64,000 nucleotides of DNA from Megaleporinus macrocephalus (Eukaryota > Chordata > Actinopteri > Characiformes > Anostomidae): contig CM038704.1 in the NCBI GenBank assembly GCA_021613375.1, positions 31,806,582 to 31,870,581 on the forward strand. Direction: 5' to 3'. A model generated the notes under the pieces. That model worked only from the letters and a program-made list of their open reading frames with translations. It did not search any database and was not told the DNA's origin. The position numbers were made by a program, and so were the translations under genes. Shown here piece after piece: positions 22,373-35,023 of the stretch (positions are counted from its first letter, which is position 1; each line of letters begins with the position of its first letter).

Positions 22373-25300
22373 CTATGCATGACTGTCATCAGTGTGATCT
22401 GACTCTACGGTATTCTTCACCAACTCCAGCAGGGCCTCTGTCTCTGCATGCTCCTGAAGCTCTGATATAAGCTCCTCCAGGTACTCACCACCACTCATAA
22501 ACTCCTGTTACAAAAAGGTGAGACATTTACAACTAATGGCACTGACTGTACATCAAAACATAAAATATTCCTGTAAAACATTTGTTTATATAAAACAGCT
22601 ATTTATGGATACCTTTGCAACACTTACGTTCACATTAATTAAAACACCATCTGTGATATGGAGTGGAATTTTTTGGATTAATAAATTTTTCTTTTCCAAA
22701 TTTCTGCACCTTAAAATGTTCAAACATCCAATTTAAGTGCTGATGATGGCTGACATCAAAGCAAATAAATAAAATAATGGGCATTATTTTAGTTTGTCAG
22801 TATTTACATGTGTGTTAGTGCTTTCCTCAAAATAAACCTGATTAGTCTTTTTTTTTTTTTTTTTTACCAATAACAAAAACAACTGATTGGAGCAACAACC
22901 TTAATGTCACGGGTCACATAGCCTATCCGGTGGTCTGTCACCCTGTCCTGGCTGAAGTTATAAGTCCGTATTCTTTCTGACTGTGACCGAGTGCCCACCT
23001 AACAAGAAAAGGACATTAAAATTTAATATAAGGTGTGTTCATATAGATAAAGAGAAGTTCCATAAATGTTTCCAATAGTTACAGATAACTCAATTGAATA
23101 ATTGTTTAGAATAATTGGCAGTGGTGGTGAGAAGAAACAGACATGTCGCATAATAAAGCAAAATAGTACCCAAAATACCTTTCCTGTGATTAACACTGAA
23201 TATAATATATTCAGTGTTAATCTAGCCATTTACTAGCCATTTTGCATAATAAATAAAATAGTTATATCGGTGTTGTAGACATCACAACATCTGGTTCTTA
23301 TCACCACCACTGTTAAGAGTCATTATATTCACATCAAACCTGAATCCCTTTTCATGAGGGCTGCAGGCTGCATAATATTGTGAAAAAATCTGACAACCCA
23401 ATATTTTTTTCTGCAATATATTTTGCTAAGAAAATACAGGAATTTCACCCAATTTCTTGAACTGCTCTATTTGGAAATAATTAATCATTGTAAAATGATC
23501 AGAGTAAATTATATCGGATTAGTCAGAAAATAAGAACAATTTTCTTTTTGCATCAAGCTACAAAAAAAGTTGTAGCATACAGTATTTAATTAAATTTCAT
23601 TTGTCTTATTTGCGCTGCATGTCATGCGATGTGACAATAGCAATATTGATGCTGTGATCATATATTATGCAGTCCTACTAAGTGTAGATAAAAACCTTAT
23701 GGAAATTAGGTTGGTGATAGTAATCAATATCAATAAAACAAACCTGCTGTTTCCGTGCTGTGTGTCTCTCCTCCGTCCGCTGGCACAAGGTGCTTTGGTA
23801 TAATCGCGCTTTGAGAACACGCATAGCTGTGTCACGATTCTGTAACTGAGAGCGTGACTGTTGGCATTCTGCTACAATGCCTACAACAGATCAAGAACAA
23901 ACTGCATGTCTAAACAAAAAAAAGCACAACTACCACAAGAATCACTGAAAATTTTTTATTCTAATTACATATTCCATAGAATACAGATTATTAAAACAAC
24001 GTGGCTGTACCTGTGGGGAGGTGAACTATTCTGACAGCACTGTCTGTAGTGTTCACACTTTGGCCACCGGCTCCTCTTGATCTAAAAGTATCTATTCGCA
24101 GGTCTTTAGGATCGATGGCTATGTCTATCTGGGAGGGATAATAACAACATGTAAAAACAATAAGCTGTACCACCCTGATAGAAAAACTTGTTTCTTATGG
24201 TGCAATAACATAACATTACAAATGATAAATTACAAGTACTAAAATAATTACCAAAAGTATTTACTTTATGCATGAGGACAAATAAAGCAGACTTCAATAT
24301 TCACTGATATTGACTAATCACTGATTTTACAACTCCTTCTCCTAATCCCTTTATAGGAATAAATGAGCTAAATTAACAATTATTGTAAGACGTTCTGAAG
24401 GCAAATTAAAAAAAGTTTTTTTTAATACTGACAGACTGCTAAGATATAATTTTACTTAGAGTGAAATTATAGAAACAGGAGAAAGTTGGCCAAGACTCAT
24501 TGATTTCAAAAGAGCACTGAACCATGTCTAACAGAAGTACATGAGAATTCAGACTTACATCATTAGGCTGGGGTAGGACTATTACAGTCATAGTTCCAGT
24601 ATGGATGCGCTGCATGCGGGATGACAGTCCCACCTCAGGGATCCTTTGGACCCTATGCGTCCCCCCCTCAAACTTCAACCAGCGATACACATTCTCTCCT
24701 GTAATCTTTACTGCAGCATGGTGAAGACCACCTGAGATGAAGGCAATTGCCATTGAATTAATCTGCAGTACAGTATATTGTCCATGCTTTGTAGACTGAA
24801 AAATATAAGTATAGAGGGTTTGCACGTACATGCCAGCTGGCAGGAATCATTGTGGTTTAGCAAGGTTAGTGTTCAGAGTAAATGTCACAAAAACATTGTG
24901 CAACGGACTGTACAAACAGATTTAGCAAGAATTTATAGCTATTGTCAAATGTTAAAAAAAACAAACCTGCATTCAGCTTCCTATTCACCAGCCTCTTGTT
25001 CTGATTTTTAGTACCTTAAATGGTTACAGCAGTTACATTTTGGCACTTCGGGTCAGTATGTAAGTGCTGCTCCATTTAAGGTGGAATGAATACATTCAAA
25101 CAAAAAGCTGGCCAACAGGACGCTTAATTCAGCTTCATATGGATAGCTGCAAGTCGCAAACAGAGAAACATTAAAGATCATGATTGCTACAAGAATTTAT
25201 ATTTTACTGTGGAGCTGCCATTAAGCAGAGAATATCTTGTTTCACTCCCAGTTTCTCCTAATTAATGCAGCAATGTTGCAGAATGTTTTGCCCCACAGTC

Positions 25301-25852
25301 TGACTGGGGTTTGTATTCTGCCAGCAAATCACCAACAATACCCTCTATACCTTATTGTGTGCAACAGCAAGCTACGCAGGAAAGAAGTCTGTAACTATAA
25401 AAATGTGTGTGAAACAAAACACAAATCATATGTAGGGCTTTATGTGTGGGTGGAAAGAGTACTGTACCATAATCAGATGGAGTGTAATTGAACACTTCAA
25501 AGTCCCAGTCTTTGTAGCAGGAAAAGCCCTGGTACATATCAAACATCTCCCGTGTGAACTGCTGACAAATGTCCCCTGAAGCAACCCAGAGAGACTATAA
25601 ATAAATAATTATATTCGAACTAAAAGGTGGTGAAAAAACAACTTCAGCTTTATGAAGAGTGAAACGGGATTGAAAGGAAAGAGCAGGTTGCTCCGTTTCT
25701 GCTAGACAGGTGGAAAAATTATTTTTGCTGTGTCACAGAACCAATAAGTCATTACTGTTTCATCCTGTTTGATAATGTTTGTGATCACTACTAATGTGAA
25801 GCAACCCAGAGAGACTATAAATAATAAATTTTAAAAAATTATATTAATAAAG

Positions 25853-25885
<33 letters not shown>

Positions 25886-26712
25886 TGCTTTTTTGAGGGG
25901 CAAAGATGGAGGAATACGTACCTCCGGTAGTTCTCCCTGCCGCAACCTCCAGGATTACATTACTGTCATCATGCACATCTCGTGGCACCAGCGTCTGTAC
26001 CAGCTGAGAAACACAGTTTGTTACTGTTGAACTTGATAATATTTATATTAATTTTAGTCTACAGCCATATTTATAACTTACTTCTCTATTTAACTTCTTT
26101 ATTCTTTTCTTAATTTCATGTTGCTCTTCTCTAAGGAGCTCCACCAAAAGTTTGTCTTCCGTTTCTCCATCTGAGGCACCTTTTATACATCAAATGTAAT
26201 GTTTTTAACTGGCGTGTAGGTAAACCAGCAACATCCAATGTTATAGTATCATAAACATCACTGAGCATCGTACTGTGAACTGGCGACCTCTATCGACCCC
26301 GTAAAGAAAGACATAACGACGAAGCATTATGAGGACACTTACTTTGTAAAAGAGCCTCCAGCTCCGCCAGCTCCTTCAGCGCTCTCTCACAGCTCTGAAC
26401 CGTGTCATAAACAGGCGACAGTTCGGACAGTCTTCGGTTCAAAGTCCTTCTTTCAGAGTCGCCCACAGCCTCGCTTTGTAACCTATTCGAAACAGATCTG
26501 TATTCGCCGATTAACCGCTTCAAGTGTCTCTGAACTGCCTCGTTCCTCAGACAGTCATCTCCTTTGTAGCAGTACCTTCGTGCCAGCTCGATTCCATTTC
26601 TCCAAAGTAACGGCTGAATTTCTGACACTGGTTTTCGGAGTGGTGGTGCTGAAGCGCCTTTGTTTGAGAAAAAGCTCAGCACACACAAACGTGTCCATCT
26701 GTGTGCACTCAT
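22373..26712 (-). CDS. mtrf1: Mitochondrial translational release factor 1, complete
   Basis: Class I release factor of the mitochondrial ribosome; the human orthologue terminates at non-standard AGA/AGG stops. Nine coding exons on the minus strand: 26343-26712, 26082-26170, 25922-26003, 25468-25575, 24559-24731, 24011-24128, 23744-23880, 22900-22998, 22373-22504. They give 435 residues (human about 445) with closing phases. The N-terminus is Arg/Ser-rich, without acids in the first 28 residues, and fits a mitochondrial presequence. An RF-type helical domain follows. The codon-recognition loop is PEVGLSSR at 248-255; this longer loop separates MTRF1 from MTRF1L. The catalytic GGQ is at 295-297 in [15 protein letters not shown]. 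Tail to tail with wbp4, as in the human 13q14 cluster. Confidence 0.96.
25578..25604. repeat. 27-bp direct repeat, left copy (contains mtrf1 exon 4 acceptor tract)
   Basis: Identical to 25798-25824. Read on the minus strand it is the polypyrimidine/acceptor region immediately before mtrf1 exon 4, which starts at 25575. Confidence 0.95.
25618..25798. repeat. 181-bp dispersed duplication in mtrf1 intron 3
   Basis: Roughly 90 percent alike by eye to 28250-28431, same orientation. Here it is bracketed by an exact 27-bp direct repeat (25578-25604 and 25798-25824). No coding potential. Confidence 0.9.
25798..25824. repeat. 27-bp direct repeat, right copy
   Basis: Exact second copy of 25578-25604. 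On the minus strand it ends CTTCAC instead of CTTCAG, so it lacks the AG and should not act as an acceptor. Confidence 0.95.
25853..25881. repeat. (TA)n microsatellite
   Basis: About 14 TA units between mtrf1 exons 3 and 4. Confidence 0.95.
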
Positions 26713-27390
26713 GGCACATCTCTTATCTACAGAGCTTTATTCCAGTCCATGTGGAATTACAGACTACAACTAATAGTCCACACTCCCAACCCCTCCTACC
26801 TGAAACACCATGAGGTTAAAAACGACACTCTAACAAGGAGAACAGCTATGGCGGCGGTTAAAGGCTTGGTTTAAAAAAACAGCCCAGTTAGAAGTTACCT
26901 TTAAAACATTTTAGTAGTCCAGCAACGTTATGAGCCACACGCGCTGTTACGTTTGAGAAGAAAACAGTAGGTTACACATGGAGGATGTTCGACGTGCAAG
27001 GTCAATAGGAAATAGTTACGCGCTAGAGCTTCTGGGATATGTAGTTTTACATGCAATTTTAACACAATTGTGGAGGCTCGCTGAGATCGGGCGTCATTTC
27101 TTTTACAATTTGATCACGTGTACAAACAGTAGAAAAAAAGTCGACATTTGTGGTACATATATACCGACTTTGAGTAGAATTGCCAGATATACGCGTAAAT
27201 ACGACTTTTAAAACTGTCTTTGTAAAACTGTGTGTAGGTCGACTGGGTTTTAAGTTTCAGTGCACACAGTGCCACATTGAGCAAAGCTGTTGTAGCACAA
27301 TTTGTTAGTGGTCGAATCTCAAGTCTTTCCTATAAAGTGTGGTAAAATCTGGCTTTTGCACTGAATCAGTGTGCTGTGTGTTCAGTACGG
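26713..27390. other. mtrf1 upstream region
   Basis: Presumed mtrf1 promoter and 5' UTR, moderately GC-rich near 26800-27100. No TATA box or clear element recognised and no convincing ORF. Confidence 0.5.
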
Positions 27391-28249
27391 AACCCAGCAA
27401 ACACTGTTGTGACAACCTCTTGTTTTGCTGCCAACAACGTTGAAATGTAGTTCCTCAGAAAGTTGTGACAGTGTAGTTGCAATGTTCTCAGTACGTCGTC
27501 ACAACTTTCTAGAAATTCTAATATGTCCCATTATATCTGTATGAAACTCCTGGTGCTGTGTTGTGTCAGCAAGCTTTTGCCAATAGCTAAACAGGCCACT
27601 GTAGTGGAGTTGTCATTTTCGCGGCATGTTTTTATGTCCATATCAGAAGTCTGATGTAAATTGGCATTTCCGGGGCCAAACGTGCCTGCATACTCCTTAA
27701 CAAAGAACAATCACAGAACTCCAAACAATTTCACAGTCACTTCCCTGTGTATTCAGACACCACTGCGGATTTAAAAGAATATAAATTATTTTGGCTGTTA
27801 TCTGCTTATTATCACATCCGGGTCTGCCGAAACAAGTTCGGCAACCACCAAGCAAATGCTGCAGGAGCTCATCAGAAAGTTGTACATAAAGCATGATTAA
27901 CTAGAAAATACGACTTTGCTCTGTTCTGGGGCGTGTTTGTGGATACGCCTATCACAGGGAAAGGCATGAAGATCCAGAGAACGCAAAAAAGTTAAAAAGT
28001 TCATAGAAGCAAGTCAGCGTTATTTATTCCTGAAAAAGGTTAAAGGTTGTGCTATACTTCACATCTTATCGCGTATTATCAAGAATCCACCTCCTGGTTT
28101 GCCAGTTGTAAATAGAACTTCATCAGTCGTTGGAGCGAATACTACAAATACAGATTTATATTTTCCAGTTTCAGATAACACTTAAATGCAGCGATAATGA
28201 AATGAAAAACAAGTACCAATATCTGGAATGCATGAGGTCAAGAAAATTT

Positions 28250-28431
28250 AACTAAAAGGGGGTGAAAAAAAAACTTCAGCTTAATAAAGAGTGAAAAGGG
28301 ATTGAAAGGAAAGAGCAGGTTGCTCCATTTCTGCTAGACAGGTGTAAAAATTATTTTTGCTGTGTCACAGAACCAATAAATCATTCATCCTTTCATCCTG
28401 TTTGATAATGTTTGTGATCACAACTAATGTG
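28250..28431. repeat. Second copy of the mtrf1-intron duplication
   Basis: Partner of 25618-25798, same orientation, 2.6 kb away. No flanking 27-bp repeat here. Confidence 0.9.
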
Positions 28432-29694
28432 GAACAGGAGGATTTTATAACAAGAAACTGTTGAATGAGAAACTAACTACAGCCTGGTAACGCTGATAGT
28501 ATATAAGAACATTTAGGCTATAAAATATCATACCTAGAGGTTTTACATACTATAAATATGTACTGTGGTAGGACAAGGCAGCACTTGTCAAAACACTGCG
28601 TAACACGCCTTACTTTTGTTTATCTTAGCAATGTCGAATAGATGAGCAGTAGGTTTAGCTTACATGTATACATATACAATTATCCACACTTATAGCGGTA
28701 TTGGTATTACGGCTCTTTAACAAGCTCATAATTCAGATGATCCATTGAAATGCAGCAGAAATGCATACAAAGAACAAAACATATCAGATGCAAAGGAAAC
28801 CCCTTTTATTATATAGACCAATGTAGAAGGCTTGGGCTGAAGTTCTAGGTGGCTTTGGTGCTTGTGTATAAACACTGCCCCCAAAAAGTAGAAGGATATG
28901 GGCGTACCTGTGGTGAGCTTGGGAGGACCACTGGCCAAGAACTTTGAACAGCATGGTCTGAGAATCCTTGGTGGGAAGCCGATGATGCTGCGTCGATCCT
29001 GAAGGAGTAGGCAGAGAACTTGGATTATAGTTGGAGTTGTATAATAATCGCTGGGTGAAAGGATGTTGCTGAATGGAGGTGAAACTGGTTGTGAGTGGTG
29101 ATGGATCCAGCTTCTGTTATGAAGAGTGGGTCATTTAGGAGAAGAGGATAGTGTATGACAGCTTAAATATGGTGGAAGACTGGTGGAAGGTTTGTATGGA
29201 CTGAGAAGCAGAGAAGTCTAAACAAGGCAAGAAGGCATGTGGCTTTGATCATATGAGATATGGTGAAAGACTAAGGAAAGACTAAGATGTAGGAGATGAT
29301 TGAAAGATGGAAATGGAATTGCCATGGAGTTAATGGAGACGCTTGAAAGAAAGCCAGCCGCTCTGGTAAAGTGCTCTGGTAAGTTGAGAGGATGTTAAGA
29401 GCTATCGCTTGGAGAACTATTTCTTTTGAGAAGACAGTGAGGTTGTGGATGCAGCAACTGTGGACAAAGAGAGAGGTACGAGAGACTTGTGGAAGCAAAA
29501 CCAGGGGCTGGATTGGCAGGGATGGTGAAATGGGGGCTGGGAGGGATGGAGAGAAATTAGGGATGGAGGAAGGGGTGGGGGCTAGAATGGCCAGAAGTGG
29601 AAAAGGGAGTAAAGCCAAGGGGAACGAGGTAAGCAGTAGGAGCAGGAAGAAGAGGAGTGAGACCAGAAAAAACAGAAGGCCAGGCAGGGGGGCG

Positions 29695-30150
29695 GACAAC
29701 GATGTTGTCTCAAAGCAGCTTTGCAGAAGTTTGAAAACAGACAGTTACAACATAAATATCCCCCAGTGAGCAAGCCAGAAGTGACACTGGCAGGGAAAAA
29801 CTCCCTCAGACTGGAGGAAGATACCTTGGGAGGAAACAAGACTCACAAGGGGAGACCCACCCTCCACTGGTTAAACAGTGTTTACAATTTAATAATCTAA
29901 ATACCAAAGAAAATCTACAAGACCATCTGTATGAAGTCTGGATGGCAAAGCTTTAGAGACTGCACTGGTAGAGGCAGGCTCTGACTGAGAAGTGGGAGTG
30001 AGCTGAAAATCTTAATGAAGGTACATTTGAATTGGACAGTGATGTAATTGAGGATGTTGCAGTTCGCACAAATGGTCAGGAGAGTGGGTTGGTGATAGGT
30101 GAGGAAGAGGCCTTGATGGTCAGTCTTCCAACTGCATTTAGCAGGACGGG
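29695..30150. repeat. Second copy of the 4714-type dispersed repeat
   Basis: Shares CAACGATGTTGTC, GCAAGCCAGAAG, CCTTGGGAGGAA, ACTCACAAGGGGAGACCCA and the later TGGTCAGTC...AGCAGGACGGG segments with 4740-5130. Lacks the minisatellite. Confidence 0.8.
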
Positions 30151-30293
30151 AGAACAGTCATAATTTTTTCAGTCGATTAAAATTTTACCACCACCTTTGT
30201 TGGAAAGCTAAACTGTAGTCTCCACACTCCCTTTGTAGTAGGTAAGGCTGTGGAAATAGCTGCCCGACTGACTACAACAGCGGCGGCTGTGGG

Positions 30294-30548
30294 GAAGCCC
30301 GGGGCGTGCGTGGGCTCATTGCGGGAATAGCGTGTGGCGGACCGGCGATAGCAGCGAGTAGACTCGTTGCAGGAATGGTGTGTGATGGACCAGGGAAGGG
30401 CAACAGGAGGATCCAGCAGGTGTGGGCGCAGCAACGGTAGTTGCGAGGAAGCCCGGGGCCGTGCGTGGGTAAGTTGCGGGAATGGTGGCAACGAACCGCG
30501 GTGTAGCAGTTAGACTCGTAGCAGGAATGGCGTGTGACGAACCAGTAT
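30294..30548. repeat. GC-rich tandem units, period about 154 bp
   Basis: Two imperfect units start GAAGCCCGGGGC at 30294 and 30448. Both continue with TGCGTGGG, TTGCGGGAAT, TAGACTCGT, GCAGGAATGG and GTGTG(A/G). They lie in a GC-rich island (about 30230-31040) inside an otherwise AT-rich intergenic region. Overlapping antisense ORFs here show no family signature. Confidence 0.75.
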
Positions 30549-31428
30549 CATGGCTTGAAGCGGACCGGAATAATTCAGAGACGGGCGGCCTAAGTGGTGT
30601 GGAGCTGGAGCTGGAGCGCCGCGAGCGCGCGTCTCAGGTCGGGGATGGGCAAAGGAAGCTTGGAGGAGCAAGAAAGGGCTTTCTTGGAGGCCAGCAGTAG
30701 AACGGGATACCATGATTCTGTAAGACCCTCTACAGGCCGACCGCTGTCCGATCCGAGACGGTTGTGGACGAAGAAGGAGGAGCGGAGGGCCCAGCGCTAG
30801 ACATAGGACCAGGGGTAGAGGAGGCCCGCCACTTGGGGCGAAGTGGGCGATGAGACGGGGAAGGAGAGGCCGGGAAGAGCGACGGGAGCGCAGAGTCTGA
30901 ATGCGGGGCCCGCGAACGGCTGGATCGGGATGAGCCAAACGTCTGACGCCCGCGCGGCTGGGGCTGTGAGCACGGAAAGAGGCCGTGAAGAAGGCTGAGA
31001 ACCAGCAAGTGAAGGAGCAGGCGTAGAGGAAAGTTCATCATCCGCGCTTTATGATGTCCATGGCGAAATGCAAAAGGCAGGTAGGTACAAGACGAAACGC
31101 TTGCGAAGTTGTTCAGTACGAGAATGGAGTGAGAATGGGGGTGTATATATAGTCGGTAGAGGTAATCGAGGCGTGGTCCAGCTCTCAAAACTTAGTTGCA
31201 TAGTAACTTCATTAGGTGCAGCAGTTTCAAGTAAAAAGTAAAACTTTATCACCCAAGCCAATGTTTCTTTTAAGAGCCACCTGCATATTCATCTGAAGAA
31301 CTCTTTTCCTGTGTTGTTAATGTAAACGCAAGAAGGATACTTTAATGTTAGGTTGCAAAGCTGACCTTTGGTATAAAATAATGACTTTTGGCCTTTGTGC
31401 TCACTCTGAACCCATTGTTTTCAATTGC

Positions 31429-31745
31429 CTTATTTAAATAAATTCATCTCAAACACAGCAATTCATGATGTAGCTTTATTATATTGTCAAACGAAAACGG
31501 TCTCTGTTGCTCACCCTTGCATGTTCTCAATCTGACCACCTGGTGGCGATCAGGCTCCGTCAATGATACTTTTCTCGTTACCCCGTCTTTTTCGACTGTG
31601 TTCTCTGTTTCTCTGCTTAGCAAATTGTACGGTCATTGATACTATTACCAACGATATAATTGCTCTTCACTAGGCACATTCCATGTACATCACATTGTAC
31701 CTCTTTGGCTGTATTGGCGATCCACTAACACAGCCCCACTTGTAA
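31429..31745. repeat. Imperfect tandem duplication, copy 1
   Basis: Homologous to 31972-32263, offset about 540 bp, same direction. Shared landmarks: TTTAAATAAATTC, GACCACCTGGTGGCGATCA, GCTTAGCAAATTGTACGGTC, CTCTTCACTAGGCACAT and CAGCCCCAC. Confidence 0.85.
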
Positions 31746-31971
31746 CACATGTAAGCCTTAATATGGTGTAATGACTCTAAATTATTAAGACACGTTGTAA
31801 AATTTTCTGTAAAATCCCGCTGCATGCAGGTCGTCATTGTAACTACTGACGTGTGCAGAGGGTGGTGACGTCAAATCGTTGCAGTATCCGGCCGGCGAGC
31901 TTGAGTACAGCTAGCTAGGCATGGCTACTGTTCAGCCTTTTCAGTTTGAGCCAGAACGCAACTTTTCTGTT

Positions 31972-32263
31972 ATCATTTAAATAAATTCCTCACAAACACA
32001 GTAATTTATGATGTCGCTAAGTAACACTATTTTCAAACGAAAACAAATGTTTCAAATGTTTCTCATCCTTGCATGTTCTCTATCTTGACCACCTGGTGGC
32101 GATCACGCTCCGTCAATTATACTTTTTCCGCTGTGTTTTCGTTTTCTCTGCTTAGCAAATTGTACGGTCATTGATATTATTACTAACCATATAATCGCTC
32201 TTCACTAGGCACATGGGGATGGTACCACTTATGTTTGCTATTCGCTAACGCAGCCCCACGTAT
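31972..32263. repeat. Imperfect tandem duplication, copy 2
   Basis: Second copy of 31429-31745, slightly shorter, ending just before the right inverted-repeat arm. Confidence 0.85.
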
Positions 32264-35023
32264 GAAATATTATAGGAGGTTGTGACAACATACTGACAAC
32301 GTTGCCTTAACGTTATCATCAGGTTTGTCAGATAACGTTGTCACAACTTTCTTAGGAGGTATATTTCAACGGCGCTGAAAAATTATGTTGTCACAGTCTT
32401 GTCAAAACATAACTGTGTTTGCTAGGTTGGTTTAGGGGGTGGAATAAACGGCTGTTTTGTCAGTCAGTTTCGTCAAAGGTCAAATTGCGCTATGTCGCCT
32501 TCTGGTGGAGACAGGAAGTATTTGTCTGACAGAGCACACAGATGCTTCTGAATGAACTAAAAAATTATCGGATTGTTTGTGCAAGCAAATCGCTGATTTG
32601 CTGAAAGATACTTGCCAAGTAAGACGCCGATGCTATCCGGGTATGCGCCAGACTGGACATGATGGATATGGACAGGAAGTGTGAGCATTGGTGTAATAAG
32701 AGTATACATTTTTGAAGAGCAGTGCTAACTGTCCGTATACCAGAAGTGACTTCCAACAGACGCACCTGCTGCTCCTGTCTGTCAGGAAGCTGGTGAAGCG
32801 CCTCCCTGCACCCCCACTCAGCACTGACGCATTAAAACAGCCAATAAATTCTTTAAAGCATTTAAATCTGAACTATGAACAGCCGAAACAATCAATAAAA
32901 ACAATTTTTTTGTCTAGGAGTGTGCTTATAGTGTAAACAAGTAAATATTCTTTTAATTATTGCAGTCCATTAGATGCACAAATGGTTTCTTTTTATTTTG
33001 CAAGATATACATTTAGGGGTTCAATTGTGCAATAATATGTGTTAGTTTAGCGCAATACTAATATGTTTTAATCAGTTACTTCAACAATGTTTAAAAATGT
33101 TCATATTCTCTGAGTCTAGTTTGTATACTGTATTTGATTTACTATTACTTTTACTATTTATGAATTGTGTGATATGCCGTTACATGTACAACGAAGAAGC
33201 CAGTTGCAAAAACATTAATCATGTTACAAAATATAAATGATGAATAGTTGGTAATAGGTTGGTATTATCTTCTTTAACTGACATATCCTTGCTGGGTTGA
33301 TAATTGTTTTAATGTATGTAGCACAAACAGGTCTAGTTGTGATAGCAAAGCTATTTAATTCTGGAGGAGCATAAAAATTGTTTAGTAAATATTAATGATG
33401 TAAATTTTAAATATGTATTGTTAACTCAGAGTTTTGTTTCATACATGCTTTAAAAAAGATTGTTCTTTAAGGGTTCTTTAGTAAAGACAAAGGTTATGAA
33501 TTAGAGTTCTATAAACATTTGTTTTCGTCGTACTAAAAAGAAAAAATGTCTCAAAAATATTCTAATAATGGCAGAAAATTAGGGCTGCAATTTTGAAATG
33601 AACCACAAGAGTGCACTTGTACATTTGCAAGAAAAAGAAGATGCTTTACAATTTCTGCATTGATTACTAATAAAATGTGGTCTAATTGTTATTAAAGTCA
33701 CTTTTATAGGCGATGACAATCTAAACTAGTAGCACAAAAACATCTTTTATTGACCGCATTGAATAAATATCCACAGTACAAGGTAGAAAGGACACATTTT
33801 ATTAACGTTTGATGCAAGTAATTCAAAATGGTTCACTTACTTTTTCTTGAAAATGTAAAAGGCTCATAGTGTGGGTCTGAAAGTGATGGTCTGTGTACAG
33901 GACTGCAGCTCCGTTTGGTCTAAAATTAAACTAAAGTTCTCACATACTCAGCTATGTTAGGAAATCATGAAATTATGATTGGGAGGAGGTTCCTGAAGAA
34001 ATCTAGATAATCTAGCTTAAATTGTTGAAAAAATTGTGCACAGAAAAGAAAGCAACAATTCACTCGTGGCCCGCACTGTTGGCCTGTCAAGCTCACTCTG
34101 TTGATCGCTAAGCTTCCTGAGGCTTCCTATAATAACACCCAGCATTATACGGCTCTAGCCTTCAAAATTAGAGTGCAAATAGATGTACAAGGTTTTATTC
34201 AACCAGCTGGAGAAATAGCTGGAACTGCAAACCAGGAATGGGTAAGAACTTGCTCAGCTGCACATATAGGAGATTTTTTGTCTTACTACCCATATAACTA
34301 AACAAATTCATCAGATTTTTACTGAAGTAAACATGTAGATTGTTGTTTTCTGCATATGTATATATAAACAGTATTGCCAAAAACTTAAATTAAATACCCC
34401 ATATCTATTCTTATACCTTTCTAAAAAGCTTTTGAGGCATAGCATGTTGAAAATGTTTTTGAGTCAATTTAAATAATGTGTGAAACTGAATTGAAACCCT
34501 GCAGAGTTTAAGGATGTAGTCCCACTAGGCCCAGGTGCCTTGAACTCCAAACTCCCCAACTGGTCTGCGCCCACATTGTGCTTAATGTTTCAGGCATGAT
34601 CATGCCTACATCATCGATCTAAGGGCTATTATGGCAAAAATCTAGGTTTGTACTTTACTTTATCATGGTGTGCACACCAAATACTATGCAATCACAAGGG
34701 GGCATAGCTATGCATGTACACTTGCTGTTTACTGCGCGGGCTGGGATTTATTCAATCTGAAGGCGTGTATACAAGAGCTGTATCACATCATTTTACAATA
34801 CTGCAATGACAGAAAAGCTAACTATGAACATGTTTTCTTACAGACCTGCCAAACCGTAGAGTATGCACTGCTCTGTCTTTGGAGCCATAGAGCTTCTGAA
34901 TTATTCAAATGCTTTAATGCGTTTATCTCACATGAGGCTTTTTTTCCCGTTTTACCTTACAGGTGAAGCTGACTGATCAGTATGATGCTGCTGGGTTTTT
35001 TTTTCTTGGTCAAGCAGCATAAT

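Larger units (their letters stand above)
27391..32428. mobile_element. 5-kb region bounded by long degenerate inverted repeats (putative DNA transposon)
   Basis: The left edge (27391-27517) and the reverse complement of the right edge (32275-32428) align over about 120-150 bp. Examples are AACCCAGCAAACAC versus AACCTAGCAAACAC, then GTTGAAATGTAGTTCC versus GTTGAAATATACCTCC, then AGAAAGTTGTGACA in both. Both arms are rich in GTTGTGACAAC/GTTGTCACAAC palindromes. The interior holds a copy of the 4714-type repeat, a GC-rich block with tandem units, and a 300-bp tandem duplication. There is no recognisable transposase, and no clean target duplication. It could be one non-autonomous element carrying later insertions, or two copies of one MITE. 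Confidence 0.6.

Noticed and set aside
25798..25824. Alternative mtrf1 exon 4 acceptor
   Set aside because: The duplicated tract ends CTTCAC on the minus strand; the needed AG is missing.
29271..29699. Leu/Pro-rich ORF that looks like membrane protein
   Set aside because: Antisense to a purine-rich (GGA-type) stretch; hydrophobicity is a by-product of composition.
30510..30938. 142-residue minus-strand ORF in the GC-rich island
   Set aside because: Several frames are open on both strands because of GC composition; no family signature or splice context.
31866..31873. TGACGTCA site near 31866
   Set aside because: No gene start nearby and it lies in repeated intergenic DNA, so not called as a promoter element.
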